DNA of 64,000 bases. It comes from Umbellularia californica (lineage: Eukaryota; Streptophyta; Magnoliopsida; Laurales; Lauraceae). The notes beneath the pieces were generated by a model that ran no database searches, was not told the origin of the DNA, and worked only from the letters and a program-made list of their open reading frames with translations. The position numbers and the translations under genes are program-made. The stretch spans positions 10,860,001-10,924,000 of the forward strand of contig JAPQWN010000001.1 of NCBI GenBank assembly GCA_028538565.1. The letters are read 5' to 3'. Below are positions 47,564 through 59,134 of the stretch, one piece after another; the stretch's first letter is position 1, and each line of letters starts with the position of its first letter.

Positions 47564-50500
47564 AATATCATGATAATATACTATATTGGTTTCATTGTTT
47601 TCAAAACTTAGGCTGAGACCGAATATCGCCCGATATATAAAGGTTTGGGCCATGATCAATAGAGTAAGTATTGATTCATGCTAAAATGAAGAATATATTG
47701 GAATACTCTTAGAGCCTTTTCCTACTTTTTTCTTAACATTTAAGAACATTTTAAAAGAAATTAAAATGAAGAGTCACAAACTTCTTTTTTCGTATCATTT
47801 CTTGTAAATAACATATTAGTCATGAGCCAATATATTGAAAGATTTCTAGGGCCGGTTTTTTCGCATTAAATGATACAGGAATTCATGGTCAAATGTTCTC
47901 CCCCTTTGAAGCCAAATAAGAAAATGGGTCAAACGAACTCCAATGAGAGATTTTAAGGTGAAGTGTAAATGATACGAGGTGAGGGCTACCTGAAGGAAAT
48001 AAGGTAGAAATGTAGATCTGACCTCGACTTTCCAAGGATTTGGATTACTAGGGCGATTGCCGTGTACCATTTCCCATCTTGTCTTGATTCCATTACCTTT
48101 AAAGGAGAGTTGGTTCTTCATTTTTAACTACTCATGGCATGAAATATAATGTATTGTAGGTAAATAGGCAGGCACAAGAGGTTTCAGCATTGCCAATGGA
48201 ATGCCTGAATTCGCATATGATTGCGTTTTGAAAACCGATATTTAAAACCCATAAGATCAAGGAATGAGTTTTAGCCCGACAAGCAAACGGGTAAAGCTTG
48301 AAAAGGCTTTTGCATCTCTACATCAATGAACATCATGTTCTGTGACCATGTCTGAGTGGCCTGAAATTCATTTAGTTAGGCTGGAAATGGTCCAGCCCAG
48401 ATCCCTACTGCAAACGTGGGTCATTGGCACATCTTCATGTGTAAGCTGATTCACGGGCTTCTCTACAGACACTCCTGCTTTTAAGTTTTAAACCTATATA
48501 CAGCAGCTGAAAAATGGAATATGACAGCCACTTTATCATGTGGCCCATCCACTATCAGCATTTGTCCATGTTGCTATCCTGTCCTCATCCACATGGCTAC
48601 CAGTGTCAGCAACTCACTATCAGGGCGACAAATTTCAAACTAGTATGGGCCAAGATTAGTTAGAAATGGGACGTGATTGGCCCACCATGGCTTTGCCACA
48701 CAGTGTAGGTCCTATCCACCAATAGGAGGGACCCATCTTCACTTGACCAAATAAGCTATTAATGGGCCAGCGTTTGGTATCTTTAGGACCTCATTCTGAA
48801 CAGGTTGGACCGTGATTATTGAAAACATTGACTTTCTAAAGGTGGGGCCCATTTAATCGACAGCCATACTTGAACATGGGTTTTCCCCCCCCTTAATTGA
48901 ATGATTTTTTAAATACATCATTCAATCTTGAGGCTGCCCTGATAAGCCCCACTGCCATAGGATCTCCAAGCATTAATCTTGAAGGCAAAACCATGTATAG
49001 ACAATGTCCCAAAAATAGCCCAGACTGGGCTCTTGGGCTTTAATTTCTACGCTGTCCATTAAATAATTACGATTTTCAGAAAGGCGAATTTATCATTTGT
49101 GCCCTATCCAACAACAACAATACCAAATCCAATGGTGCTATTCATCAATGACGGGCCCACAATTACAACTCAAATTCCTAGGAATTGAGTTCCAGCCGCG
49201 CTTCCCTTACTTAATTCACTTCCCACAATGAAACTCAGCAACCAGACTAAGATCAAAAGGTCACTGCTAGGACATGTCAAATTGCTGAAACTCTCCTTGT
49301 TGGAGCATTTGTGCAGCCAGCCTTCATAACAATGTATGTGTACATTGACATATCAATTATAAATATGTACAGTCCCAATATTTCACTTTCGTTTTTATTT
49401 TATTTTATTTTATTTTATAATGCGCAGCATTGTCCCTCAATACATGTCTTGATCTCATTTTTTTCTTTCTTACATGATCATCAATGCCTGCCAAATTAGA
49501 TGCCCCAGTACTGTCTCCTATTGCAGGCCTACTGCAACTCTGGGAGTCATGTAAATTCTCTCTTTTCTTTTGCTTACACTAGAGAAGTAACCCTTGTTGT
49601 AGACTTGCTTCGAATCAACCCAATTTAGGTCTCAATTCTAAAAAGTAATGGATTATTAGTCTAAAACAACTTTTCTCTCCCTCCCCCAATGTTTCATAAA
49701 TCGATAAGTTTGGACATCTTTGATAGTTTGTACAAATTTTAATCTCTCCATTGCCTTATCAATGGAAAAATGTCCCTTCTGGGTAACTTGAAGTTAAGTT
49801 TCTATAGATATACAAGATCAGGACATAATTCGATTTCAGCAGAAGAGAGATCATAGTTATTTTTTATGGTAAAAAGAGAGAGATCATAGTTGAGAAGTTT
49901 CAAAATAAAAGAGGATCATAGTTGATAAGCTTGAAACCAACTCACCTATCCATACAAAAAATATGAAAGTAAAATGAAAAGGCTTTAAAAATTATGGGTT
50001 AAGGACTGTTCCCTCTATATTCTGAAGAACTTGCTAGCACCTATTATCTACTTCATAATATAGGAAAAGGGATATATTCTAGAGTGTCATTCTAATGAAA
50101 AACACCAAGTCAGAAGTTTAATTCAAAGAAAAGGCAGGCATCTCTCTCATCTGTCTTTGGTATTTTGAAGACATCTGGGCAATAGTAATTGTACTAAAGA
50201 GATTTTAGGACGTTTCCAACTTTTGTAACACTCCCCAAGTTTATCAAAAGTCTTGATATTCCTAGTTTTTCAAGAGATAAGCCTCCAATGGTCCCCATTA
50301 CTTTGATGCAAAGATGCTGAAATGAAGATATTGGACACACAGAAACCCAAGGAGACACCACAAAAAAATAAATAGATAAAAAGGCAAAAAAGATGCCTCA
50401 TGGCTGGGCCCAACTCCCAAAATCATGTGGCAAGCCCCTGCCCATGGAGCCACTAGTCCAGTAAAGGATTTTTTTTGTTTTATGTACGTCTCCAACATCA

Positions 50501-51468
50501 GCAGAAATAATCCCAAAGGACACTGCAAACCCTTTTATCCAAATTAGAGAAGAAAGTGAAAATGGGATGATAACGATGGTTTTTGCTTGCCTTTGAAAAG
50601 TAGCACCCAGCAGCATGATTCTGTCTACAACTTGTTTCTTCAAACTATGTCCTAGATTTTTCATGGCATCACGTTTTCCTTTTTAATGATTATGATTTTT
50701 CCTTCTAAAAACAACAGTTACTGTGTTTGATGATGGTTTTACCAGTAGGTAAGGTTGGACATCGATTTCTGCTCATAATTCTCCTCGGAGAAGCTAACAA
50801 ATTGCAGTGTAGATAAACATGTCCTAGGATTTTTTTTTCCTTCAAAAATCACTGCCCATCTCGCAAGACGAATGAAACAATTTTGACCCTTGATTTTAAA
50901 ACTTTTATGACAAAATTCCAAAAAAAAAAAAAAAGGCTTACTACTTGGTGAAAATAGAAGATATTTTTGCATAGTAAGGTAGTCATCACGCTTGGACCTC
51001 CGCAGAAACCCATCTAGCCTCCTTATGCCTTATCTATGTAACCTTCAATGACCTACATTTTCTGAATCAAGTCCCCACCTTATTATGTTATCCTACCCGT
51101 TTCCGCCACATTCCACATCTCTAACAAGAAAGGAAATTGACTATATCCAACTAACAATGAAGTGATCATATCCAATTAATGTGGAACAGGACTCGCATTA
51201 AATCAAAGCGGAATCTTTTGGCATTCAATCAATTTTTTGGAAGAGACGAGGAATAGCTATATTCTATTCATTGCAACTTCAGAAAGGAAAATAACACAAA
51301 TAAATTACCATAAAAAGAAATCCTTCCAGATCTAGGAAATATTAATGCAAACCTAAACATATTAGATAGCAATCTGAATTAAATTCATACCCAAAATCCT
51401 CCTCTCCTTCCAACAGCATACATAAGCATCATCACAAAAATTGTAAACTCAGTTTGCCCAACCCTGGC
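47564..51468. other. Non-coding region downstream of GME
   Basis: About 3.9 kb without a recognised gene. A (TTTTA)n-like tract lies at about 49397-49419. The last few hundred bases before 51468 probably include the GME 3' UTR, but no polyadenylation site is fixed. Confidence 0.45.
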
Positions 51469-52833
51469 TTATTCTTTTCCATCAGCAGCACGAAGTGAGC
51501 CTAATTGAACTGGGGCTTGTGTCCCAACCACTTTGGATGACCCATAAATTGACAAGTCCGTACCCTTTGATTTTTCTTTCTCAATCTGCTCCTTGATCCA
51601 AAAGTAGGTGATCCTCAGCCCATCCTGTAAAAATCAAGAGACAAATGAGAAAAATGGTAAGTTGTCCAAGATAGTTTATAAAGATCAAACAGTCCTATTA
51701 GAAGCTGGAGGTCCTAGTAGTAAAAAGCAGTAGAAAATAGCAAAATGAAGAACCAAACCAGCCTTTCAGGTACCTTCAATCTCATTGTGGGAGCCCATCC
51801 CAACTTCTCTTTGATCAGATTGTTGTCAGAGTTGCGACCACGTACACCCTCTGGGCCAGGAATGTGATGAATAGGGAGCTTCTTGTCCTCAAAACTAAGG
51901 ACTATTTCTGCCATTTCGTTCATGCTCACCATTTCATCGCTTCCTATGTTCACTGGCTCGTGAAAGTCTGACTTTGTCAATCTAAACACAACAACGTGGA
52001 TGTGCAGAAGGAAATTAACAAAGATGAAGCACTTCAAAAATAAAGAATCAGCTCAGCTAACTTTAGGCCTATGCAGAATATACAAATCAAGAAAAACCAC
52101 CAGTCATTCATTCGCCTCTACATTTATTTTCATTTACATGCAACGTGAGTTGCTAACTGGTGTTCCAATAGAGGAAGAGAAATGCTCATATATTCTGGCT
52201 TTAGGGCCCGTTAATTTGGACATACTAGAGGAATGAGGAAAAGGTGATAAGTGAATCCTTACATCCACATTCTGAAGAACAGAAATTTCAGTTCTATTTG
52301 AATGAAATTAGAGCTCTATTGTCTTCTATTCAAGTGAGTTTTATTCATGTTGGGAGGATGGTAAATGGCTTTGCGGACTGTTTAGCTAAGCAAGGGGTTG
52401 ATAGGTCTTTTAAATTTTTAGCTTTCATTATGTAACTTGTTTTGTGGTATAATGCTTTTATACCATAGTGCCCTTTGGTCAGGCCTCTTTTTAACACCCT
52501 ATCCTTTCTTAATATATTTTCTTCGTTGCCTATCAAAAAAAAAAGAAAAAACCAATCTGAAGGACAGAGTAGTTTGTCCTATTCTGCAGAATGTGGATCC
52601 TCCTTTGTCTGCAGAACAGTCTCTACCCATCCAGTTATTCATCTACACCGAAGAGGCCTTATCCTCAATATATCACAATATCAGATAAGAATGATTGAAT
52701 GCGCAAGCTTTATTTCTAACAATAGTCCTAGTGTAAAATTTTGCACCATGAGGACTGGGCAAGCAATAAATCTCTTATAGGTCAGCGATAAGCCTCTTTT
52801 TCATTTTTTTTATATTTAATTGATTATTATTAT

Positions 52834-52886
<53 letters not shown>

Positions 52887-55800
52887 GTGGTATACCTCAG
52901 GACACCTTCTACGCATTCATCAATGAAGGTGAAGGATCGAGTTTGCAGGCCATCTCCCCACATCTCAAACTTATCAGTGGATGTAATAGCCTTTCTACAG
53001 AAAGCAGCAGGGGCCTTCTCTCTCCCACCTATGGTGCATACCGAAGATGCAGTGTTCATATGCATAACTAAAGAAAAAACCTTAAAGATATGGTAATGTC
53101 TCACATTGTACCTTTCCATGTTCCAAAGGGACCATAAATGTTATGAAACCGCCCAATCCGACATTCAATTCCAAAGTCTTTGGTGTAGTGCTTGCACAAC
53201 TCTTCTGTTGCAAGCTTCTCCAGACCATAAGCATCTTGAGGCTACACCATTAAAACAAAATCCAGCAAATTAATTCACACAATATTTTCTAAGAACACAA
53301 CTAATGCAAGCTTGTAATAATTAAGGGGCAAAATAATAGAACCAAAATATTTCAGAAAACAGTTTCTGGAATAGTTCTGAAGACAAACCTCTGCTGGCCA
53401 TGCATCAGACTCCTTCAAGCTCACGTTAGTTTCTAACTGTTTGAACTCTGGGTAGATGCAAGCACTAGATGCATAGAATAATCTGCAGACCATCATGTCA
53501 AGCATTTTTTCAGACTCTTATTCTTAACAAAGTCAGGTAGTATTCAATATAATTATATACATAACACATAAACAAAAGCAGTAACTCAAGCACACCATGT
53601 AACACTATATAAAGAAGAAAGAGCAAGAAAGAAAAGAAGATTTATTCTGCAAATAAGGCCTGACTAAACCAGGCAATGGATAAAGCCAGAAAATCTTACG
53701 ATTTAGCATAAAAGTTTCAATGATTCAGATGCCAATGATTCAAAACTCTCCCACATTGAAGCAACCTAGCCATCCATTCTTTGGACTCTTTCAATATTTA
53801 TGATGTAATCCATTCTTAACTGCTTGTTGAATAAGCACTTATTGAACAATTAGGAATTTCCAATCTACTAGATATCTGGGATATTGACCATAGCGTGGGT
53901 TGCAGCACATCAACGATCAGGATCACAAAATCATGAAATCATCATGCAGGGAATTGGGAGCATCATCAAACCATTCATATAATTTGGGACAGGGGATATA
54001 CTGATCTGATACATAAATTAAAGTCTAGCTTATACAAAACCATAATTTTTGAGAACCTGGTAATAAGGACAAGAAGATAAATTCATTTTGCACTAAGAAA
54101 CAGAGCCATTTTGTAGGTAAAATCCTGAAGTTCAAACGTCTTCTAGGAAAAAAAATGACCTTTCCTGCGAGAACAACTTCTGTTTTATACGTTTTCATCA
54201 GCTTTTTCCCATATATAGAATTGAAGATCGCTTCTAATTTTTATAATGCAAGATCTATATGATAAGTTTATTACATAACTATTGCCCAAGAAAAAAAAAA
54301 AAATGGAAACTCAAGATGGCAGAAGGAGAAGAAAATATCAGAAATCATGTGTGAAAATTTTTTAGTATACTCTATTTGGAATGGTATTGTGAATTCTGCC
54401 ATGGAAGAAGTTATCTTCTGAAGAGCATTGAGGAGTTCATTATACCCTTTTTATTTTTTTTGCTAGGGCAAATTAAAAAAGGCCCAGAAAATGTTAACAG
54501 ATGGCAAATTTCAACAATGTCTGCCCATCGAGGTTGGATAAAAGGGTTGGCAAAAATAGAAAGTTGGGCAGGGGTTTCAAACTCTATACATCAATCTCTA
54601 CAGAAAGGGAATATAGTCTTGACTATTGGGTACAGTGGAGAAAAGGGATTCTAAGACCTGCATTGTTGTTGGAGAATCATTTGTTTCACTTGTAATTTTT
54701 TATCGATTATTGCACTTCTCCTACTCTTTAATTTCTGTTACTGATTATAAAAAGAGAAAAAAAAAAAAAAAAGAAAAAAAGAAAAAAGAAAGAAGCAACA
54801 CATCAGTATTCAAATATCACGCATTACTTTTCTTAACTGGTAACATATAAAACACAATACTTGGGCATGTTATGAAAAATATCAAACTTCTATGGCAATA
54901 TTTTACCTAGTCTATAGTATTTAAAGCTTACCATGTACCATACCTTATGTTCTATTGGTGAAGAGAATTATTTCATGCAGTAACTATTCAATGTTCATAT
55001 TCTTCAAGATCTTTTAGATTTTAATAACTAATGATAACACGTAGATCAAGATAGATCAGAATGGAGCACTAGGATTCATGTAGCCGATCCTAACATAGTT
55101 GAGACAAGGCTTTGATGACGGTAATGATGACGATAAACTAAAAATAAATTGTATTGCTTAGAGAGAGCATCAATTTACCAAATGCAAGGGGTATACATTG
55201 TTAGAAGCAATGGGTGCTGAATACTTAGGGATATGTTGATGCAGGCCAGATCCTTGGCCTGGCAGCCTATTGGGCCCTACCAATTGAAGCAACTCAGGGA
55301 AGGGAGGATAGCCAACGGGCTAAACTCCAAGCCAAGAGGCTTAAGGATAGGGATCCATGAGATCCAAAATATCCTGGTCTCACACCACAGACACAACTGA
55401 GGAAAATTTCCAAAAGAAAGAAATTTTATTAATCAATGCATTGTCCCTAAAGAGGGATTACAATCCTTTATATAGATTTATACTCTTAACCTATTCTTGG
55501 AAACAACTCTAATTATAATAAGAACTAAATCAAATAAGAGAAACTTTCTAATTAATCTCCTAATTATTCCTAAAATCCAGCTAATACTAAAAATAAAACT
55601 CTTGCATGATTTGAAGATCTTTTTATGGGCTTGGGCCCAATAGGCTGCCAGACCAAGGATCTGGCCAGCATCATATGTAGAGAAAGTAGGTCCGAGAAAA
55701 CAAGTGAAGCAAACTGCCCCCTGTAGACAGTTTTCTCCATTTTTTATCCACGCCGAACTGACCCTTGAAAATACTTCAATCACCAGAATAACCAACACCC

Positions 55801-56295
55801 ATGAAGAGAGAATAACCAATATTGAGACACCTATTATCAAAATCAAACAGATAATTGAAAGTAGAGTCTAAAGATAACAATCCAAGACATCTACCTCTTC
55901 ACCCCATTAATCCTTGCGGCTTCAAGCACGTTGAAACTAATCATAGTGTTGTTATACATGATAACTGAATGGTTGGACTGGATAAAACCCATTCCTCCCA
56001 TATCCGCGGCGAGATTGAAAACATGATCCACTCCATTTGTAACTTTCAAGCAATTATCCATGACCCGCAGATCGACCAAGTGGAACTCATTACAGAACAT
56101 GTCCTCGGTCATGTGCTCATTCTTCTTCCAGTCGGAGGCGATGATGTAGTGCCCCTCGCTCTTCAAACGCCTGGCAATGTGAGAGGCAATGAAACCACCA
56201 GCACCAGTGATGGAGATCCGGAGCTTCTCGCTGGGCCAGTAAGGCTCCCTCTCCAAATTCTCATAGGTGTATTCCCCATAGCCAGCGCTTCCCAT
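51469..56295 (-). CDS. GME: GDP-mannose 3,5-epimerase (6 coding exons, 373 aa)
   Basis: Coding exons in transcript order: 56295-55895, 53482-53389, 53241-53112, 53028-52896, 51981-51774 and 51624-51469. Every junction is GT-AG, phases agree, and the sum is 374 codons with the stop. The enzyme is a cytosolic short-chain dehydrogenase/reductase-type sugar-nucleotide epimerase that converts GDP-D-mannose to GDP-L-galactose (and GDP-L-gulose), feeding ascorbate synthesis and L-galactose-containing cell-wall polymers. Visible features: NAD-binding GAGGFIA (31-37), acidic D55 after the second strand, SSACIYP with the catalytic-type Cys at 142, YGLEK with Tyr170/Lys174, GGREKAP with Lys213, WGDGLQTRSF and the conserved C-terminus QLGSLRAADGKE. 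Length fits plant GMEs (about 375 aa). All key residues are present and no disabling change was seen, so the gene should be functional. Introns 1 (2,412 bp) and 4 (914 bp) carry transposable elements. Confidence 0.97.
52140..52548 (+). mobile_element. LINE 3' end with RNase H tail, antisense in GME intron 4
   Basis: The plus frame at 52244-52435 includes SFIHVGRMVNGFADCLAKQG, the final helix region of plant LINE RNase H domains (FxHVxRxxNxxADxLAxxG). It is followed by a short untranslated-like tail (TTTTGTGGTATAATGC..., GGTCAGGCCTCTTTTTAACA) and a poly-A tract after CCTATC at 52531-52548, a typical L1 3' end. The 5' border is uncertain. It lies opposite to the GME reading direction and does not touch the exons. 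Confidence 0.75.
52837..52883. repeat. (GA)n microsatellite next to a GME splice donor
   Basis: Forty-seven bases of GA repeat. In the GME sense direction this is a CT tract beginning 13 bases after the donor of intron 4. Confidence 0.97.
54376..54785 (+). other. Possible retroposed fragment with A-rich tail in GME intron 1
   Basis: An open stretch at 54376-54654 and an overlapping frame to 54695 are followed by a T-rich spacer and an A-rich tract (54748-54785). The arrangement resembles a retroposed 3' end. I cannot identify the protein, and chance is a fair alternative. Confidence 0.3.
55237..55673 (-). mobile_element. Solo LTR (437 bp) in GME intron 1, with 40-bp inverted ends
   Basis: Read on the minus strand it begins TGATGCTGGCCAGATCCTTG and ends CAAGGATCTGGCCTGCATCA, so it has TG...CA ends flanked by a perfect 5-bp repeat TATGT (55232-55236 and 55674-55678). 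Internally the minus strand has TATATAAAGG (complement of 55462-55471) followed by an AATAAAATTTC polyadenylation-like signal, in the order expected for an LTR. Unusually, the outer roughly 40 bp at each end are inverted copies of each other (through GGCAGCCTATTGGGCCC). No second LTR or internal part is present. It is inserted in the same orientation as GME. Confidence 0.8.
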
Positions 56296-57290
56296 TCTGC
56301 CAAAACTGAATTAGAACAAAAAAAATCAGTTGTCCTGAACAAAAGTGGATGTGTTTGGATGTACCCCATCTCAGAGTTGGTACAGATATTGTTGGCAATT
56401 CTAATGAGTGCTTTGGGGCAACAGGCAATTAGAGTCAAACCAATTGGATAATGATTAATGCAAAACGTTATCAGTAGATACTGATAATGATTTGTGACGG
56501 GGAAGGTTGAACACAATGTCTCACCTAATTTTGCTTTTACCATTTAAAAATGACAGAATATTCCAATGATCTATATGAATTTCTTACAACTGATTCAGAC
56601 TCTAAGATCAAACAAAGTAAGAGAATCGTAATCTAAAAAAAGTACCAATGAATCTAACAACTGAGATCTTCTTAGTGAAAGTAACAGAATCAAAATTTCA
56701 ATTTCTTTAAAAAAATAGTGCTAACAGTCTCAAACTAATCAACCACATATCATAAGGAAAGAGACCACCAAAACCAAGTGAAAAATCAGCTCTTTCAAAT
56801 CCAAAAGTCATATCAGATAAAAAAAAAAAAAGAAAAAAAAAACAAAAAGAACACGATCTATCAAACCCAACGCCACAAAGAAACACAGTGAAAAAACGAG
56901 AAAGATCTTGAGATTAGATGGAGCAGGAAAAACAAGATCAGAATCAATAAATCTATCAAAACCCACTTAAAAGACACCAACTTTACCACTAATGCCTTTC
57001 AAATCAGTGAATTCGCGGGAATTATTGTCAAAACCAGAAACCCAAATTGCAAATCCAATCAAAACTCAACGATTTTACTATAAATGCATCCACAACAAAG
57101 GAATCAGGTTCTACTAGAGAATTCTAAGAACATAATAGTAACAATCACTATCTACCTTTAGAGAAAGTCCACAGAGACAACCAATTGAAGCAGAAGGAGA
57201 GAAGAGAGAACGAGAGCAGAAGCAAAAAAGCTTAGAATCCTTGCGCAGATCCAAAGGTCGAAGCTTTTCTTATATGCAGAGGACTACGAG
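56296..57290 (-). promoter_or_regulatory. GME leader, leader intron and core promoter
   Basis: The base before the start codon region has an acceptor (TTTGGCAG|A) at 56297, and an AAAG|GTAGAT donor lies at 57156/57155, giving an 859-bp intron in the 5' leader. Leader exon 1 (about 57156-57240) is GA-rich. A TATA box, ATATAAG on the minus strand, is at about 57268-57275, placing transcription start near 57240. A first intron in the leader is common in highly expressed plant genes. Splicing is inferred from consensus sequences. Confidence 0.7.
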
Positions 57291-57657
57291 GACTTTCCAG
57301 AAAATAAAGAAAAGAGCAGGGGTCTAGGTCTTGTTTGAGACTTGCGTTGCGTTCTATTAAAAAAATAAAGATTCGAAGGACTACTCAAAATCGTAGTTCG
57401 CGGGTATCTTCGCATTTCACCTGCCCCCATGGGCACCCACCTTGCTCGGTCAAACCATTCTTTCATTCGACAGTCCACATCGACATGTAAAAATCTAGGG
57501 ATTGAGCAGGATCACAATTTTTGGAAATTGAGATATCTGCAGGCCTACATCGATTGTTCAACCAATTTGATGTATTAGTTGGATATTCATATTCATTGTT
57601 GGTGTGTTTAAATCATTGCCATAGATAGAGCCACACCACCACGTCCCAATGCACTGT
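57291..57657. other. Upstream region of GME
   Basis: This interval would hold distal promoter sequence. I see no strong named motif in it. Confidence 0.4.
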
Positions 57658-57880
57658 GTTATTGGACGAGTGGTTAGGATGACACTTATACTATTTTTCT
57701 GTATTTTGATGTTTTGGTATTGATCTCCAGTTCATTTTCCTATCTTTAGAAATTGAGAATTGAGTCCACTGGTGCTACTACCTGATGGCCACATGAGTCT
57801 TACCCAACTTTTCTCTAGGTCCACAAGGATTAGTTCAACTTCAGCCGTTAGCAAAAACAAAAAATAAAAATACGACTTGG
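57658..57880 (+). mobile_element. tRNA-derived SINE, same family as 26206-26404
   Basis: It starts GTTATTGGACGAGTGGTTAG (box-A-like) with a box-B-like GGTATTGATCTCCAG. The body shares GAGTCCACTGGTGCTACTA, GGCCACATGAGTCTTACC and CCACAAGGATTAGTTCAACT-type blocks with the 26.2-kb copy. An A-rich tail with short interruptions follows at 57854-57873. It is more diverged than the other copy and no target duplication could be read. Confidence 0.7.
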
Positions 57881-58563
57881 GACATGAGATTTGATTTATT
57901 AGAATAATATGTGAGTATTCATTTTTATGCTCTCTTTAATTCTTTTTCCATTAAAAAAGGAATTATTTAATTGACACTTATCGATGTTCACCTTTTTGTG
58001 GTATCATCTATAAACTATGTAAATGAAAAGATTCAATTTAGTTTGATGAACCAAATGGAGCAATGAATTCTATAGGGCCATTCCAATTGTTGTAGTGGTG
58101 GGGGATGGAAAGAGCTCAGACCTAACGATATGCAAGAATTTAAACCCATTGGATCATCATAATCTCTTAATCTATGGCCCATCATGTTTAGAGGTTTTGG
58201 AAGATGGCATTTTTCAAAAACTTAATCCCAAGGTTGAGTTAAGGTGGATGAGTGTTAATGTTGGGCCTATGCCAATTCTTGAGGGATAGTGTGTGGAGAG
58301 GGGCTAACTTGATCACAGGTGATCCATTTTTAACCTTCGTTGCATCCATTCACATTATAAGCCCATCCTGTCAAATCATTTGCTTATAAACAGAGTGTTA
58401 CATAAGATTTAAGGTTTTTTTTTTTTTGGAAGGATAGCCCACACACATTGGTAAAATGGCATGCCCAGGGATGGCAGCCAATGAAATTTTGAAAAGCAAC
58501 CTTTCATAAAATAAATATATCAACTATAGTTGGCCTCTTTCTAGTAAGGTGTCACCTGCCAAG
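57881..58563. other. Non-coding intergenic stretch
   Basis: Nothing recognised. The 64-codon frame at 58095-58289 lacks a known domain. Confidence 0.45.
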
Positions 58564-59134
58564 TAGGGTTGCTAATGAGACAGCTCTGGGTCGAAACCAT
58601 ATTGGATCTGGACCTATTTTTATATAACGGTTCCGGTTCTGCATCCGATTTTGACTCAAAACCTGTTTTGTTGGTTCTAGATCCGGTTTCGTGAAAAAAA
58701 AATCTAATTTCGGAATCTAAATGATTGAGATTTAGTTTCAAAATCAATTCTAACTACTCTTTTTTTTTTCTTAAAATAAGTATACCATTCAATTTTATAT
58801 CGATGCATCAAGTCTACTAGGTCCAGTATTATACATAGAAATGTACAAAAAAAAAAGTTGATTTTAAGTTACAGTTTAAAATATCAAAGACTCATATGCT
58901 GGGTCTCGGCTCGGGTCCACAGCTCGGAACCTATATGGACCCAAAATGGGACCCGTTTATAAATCAAAACCTAAATTGGGTTCTAGACCCATACTCGTTT
59001 ATGAATCGAAACCTAAATTGAGTTTCGGACCTAGACCCGTTTATAAATTAGAACCTAAAATATGTTTAAGATCCGATTTTTTTTAGTCGGAACTTTCGGG
59101 TAATCAGATAATCGGATACCTGTTTGCAATCCCA
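58564..59134. mobile_element. hAT-type non-autonomous element (571 bp) with perfect target duplication
   Basis: The ends TAGGGTTGCTAATGAGAC and TGGGATTGCAAACAGG (reverse complement of the right end) form imperfect inverted repeats. Identical 8-bp flanks CTGCCAAG lie at 58556-58563 and 59135-59142. The interior matches 45553-46078 (GGTTCCGGTT, TTGACTC, CCTGTTTTGTTGGTTC, CGTTTATGAATCG). No transposase is encoded. Confidence 0.92.

Noticed and set aside
55969..56451. A 160-codon plus-strand open frame
   Set aside because: It lies opposite GME exon 1, has no known domain, and is explained by the GME coding sequence.
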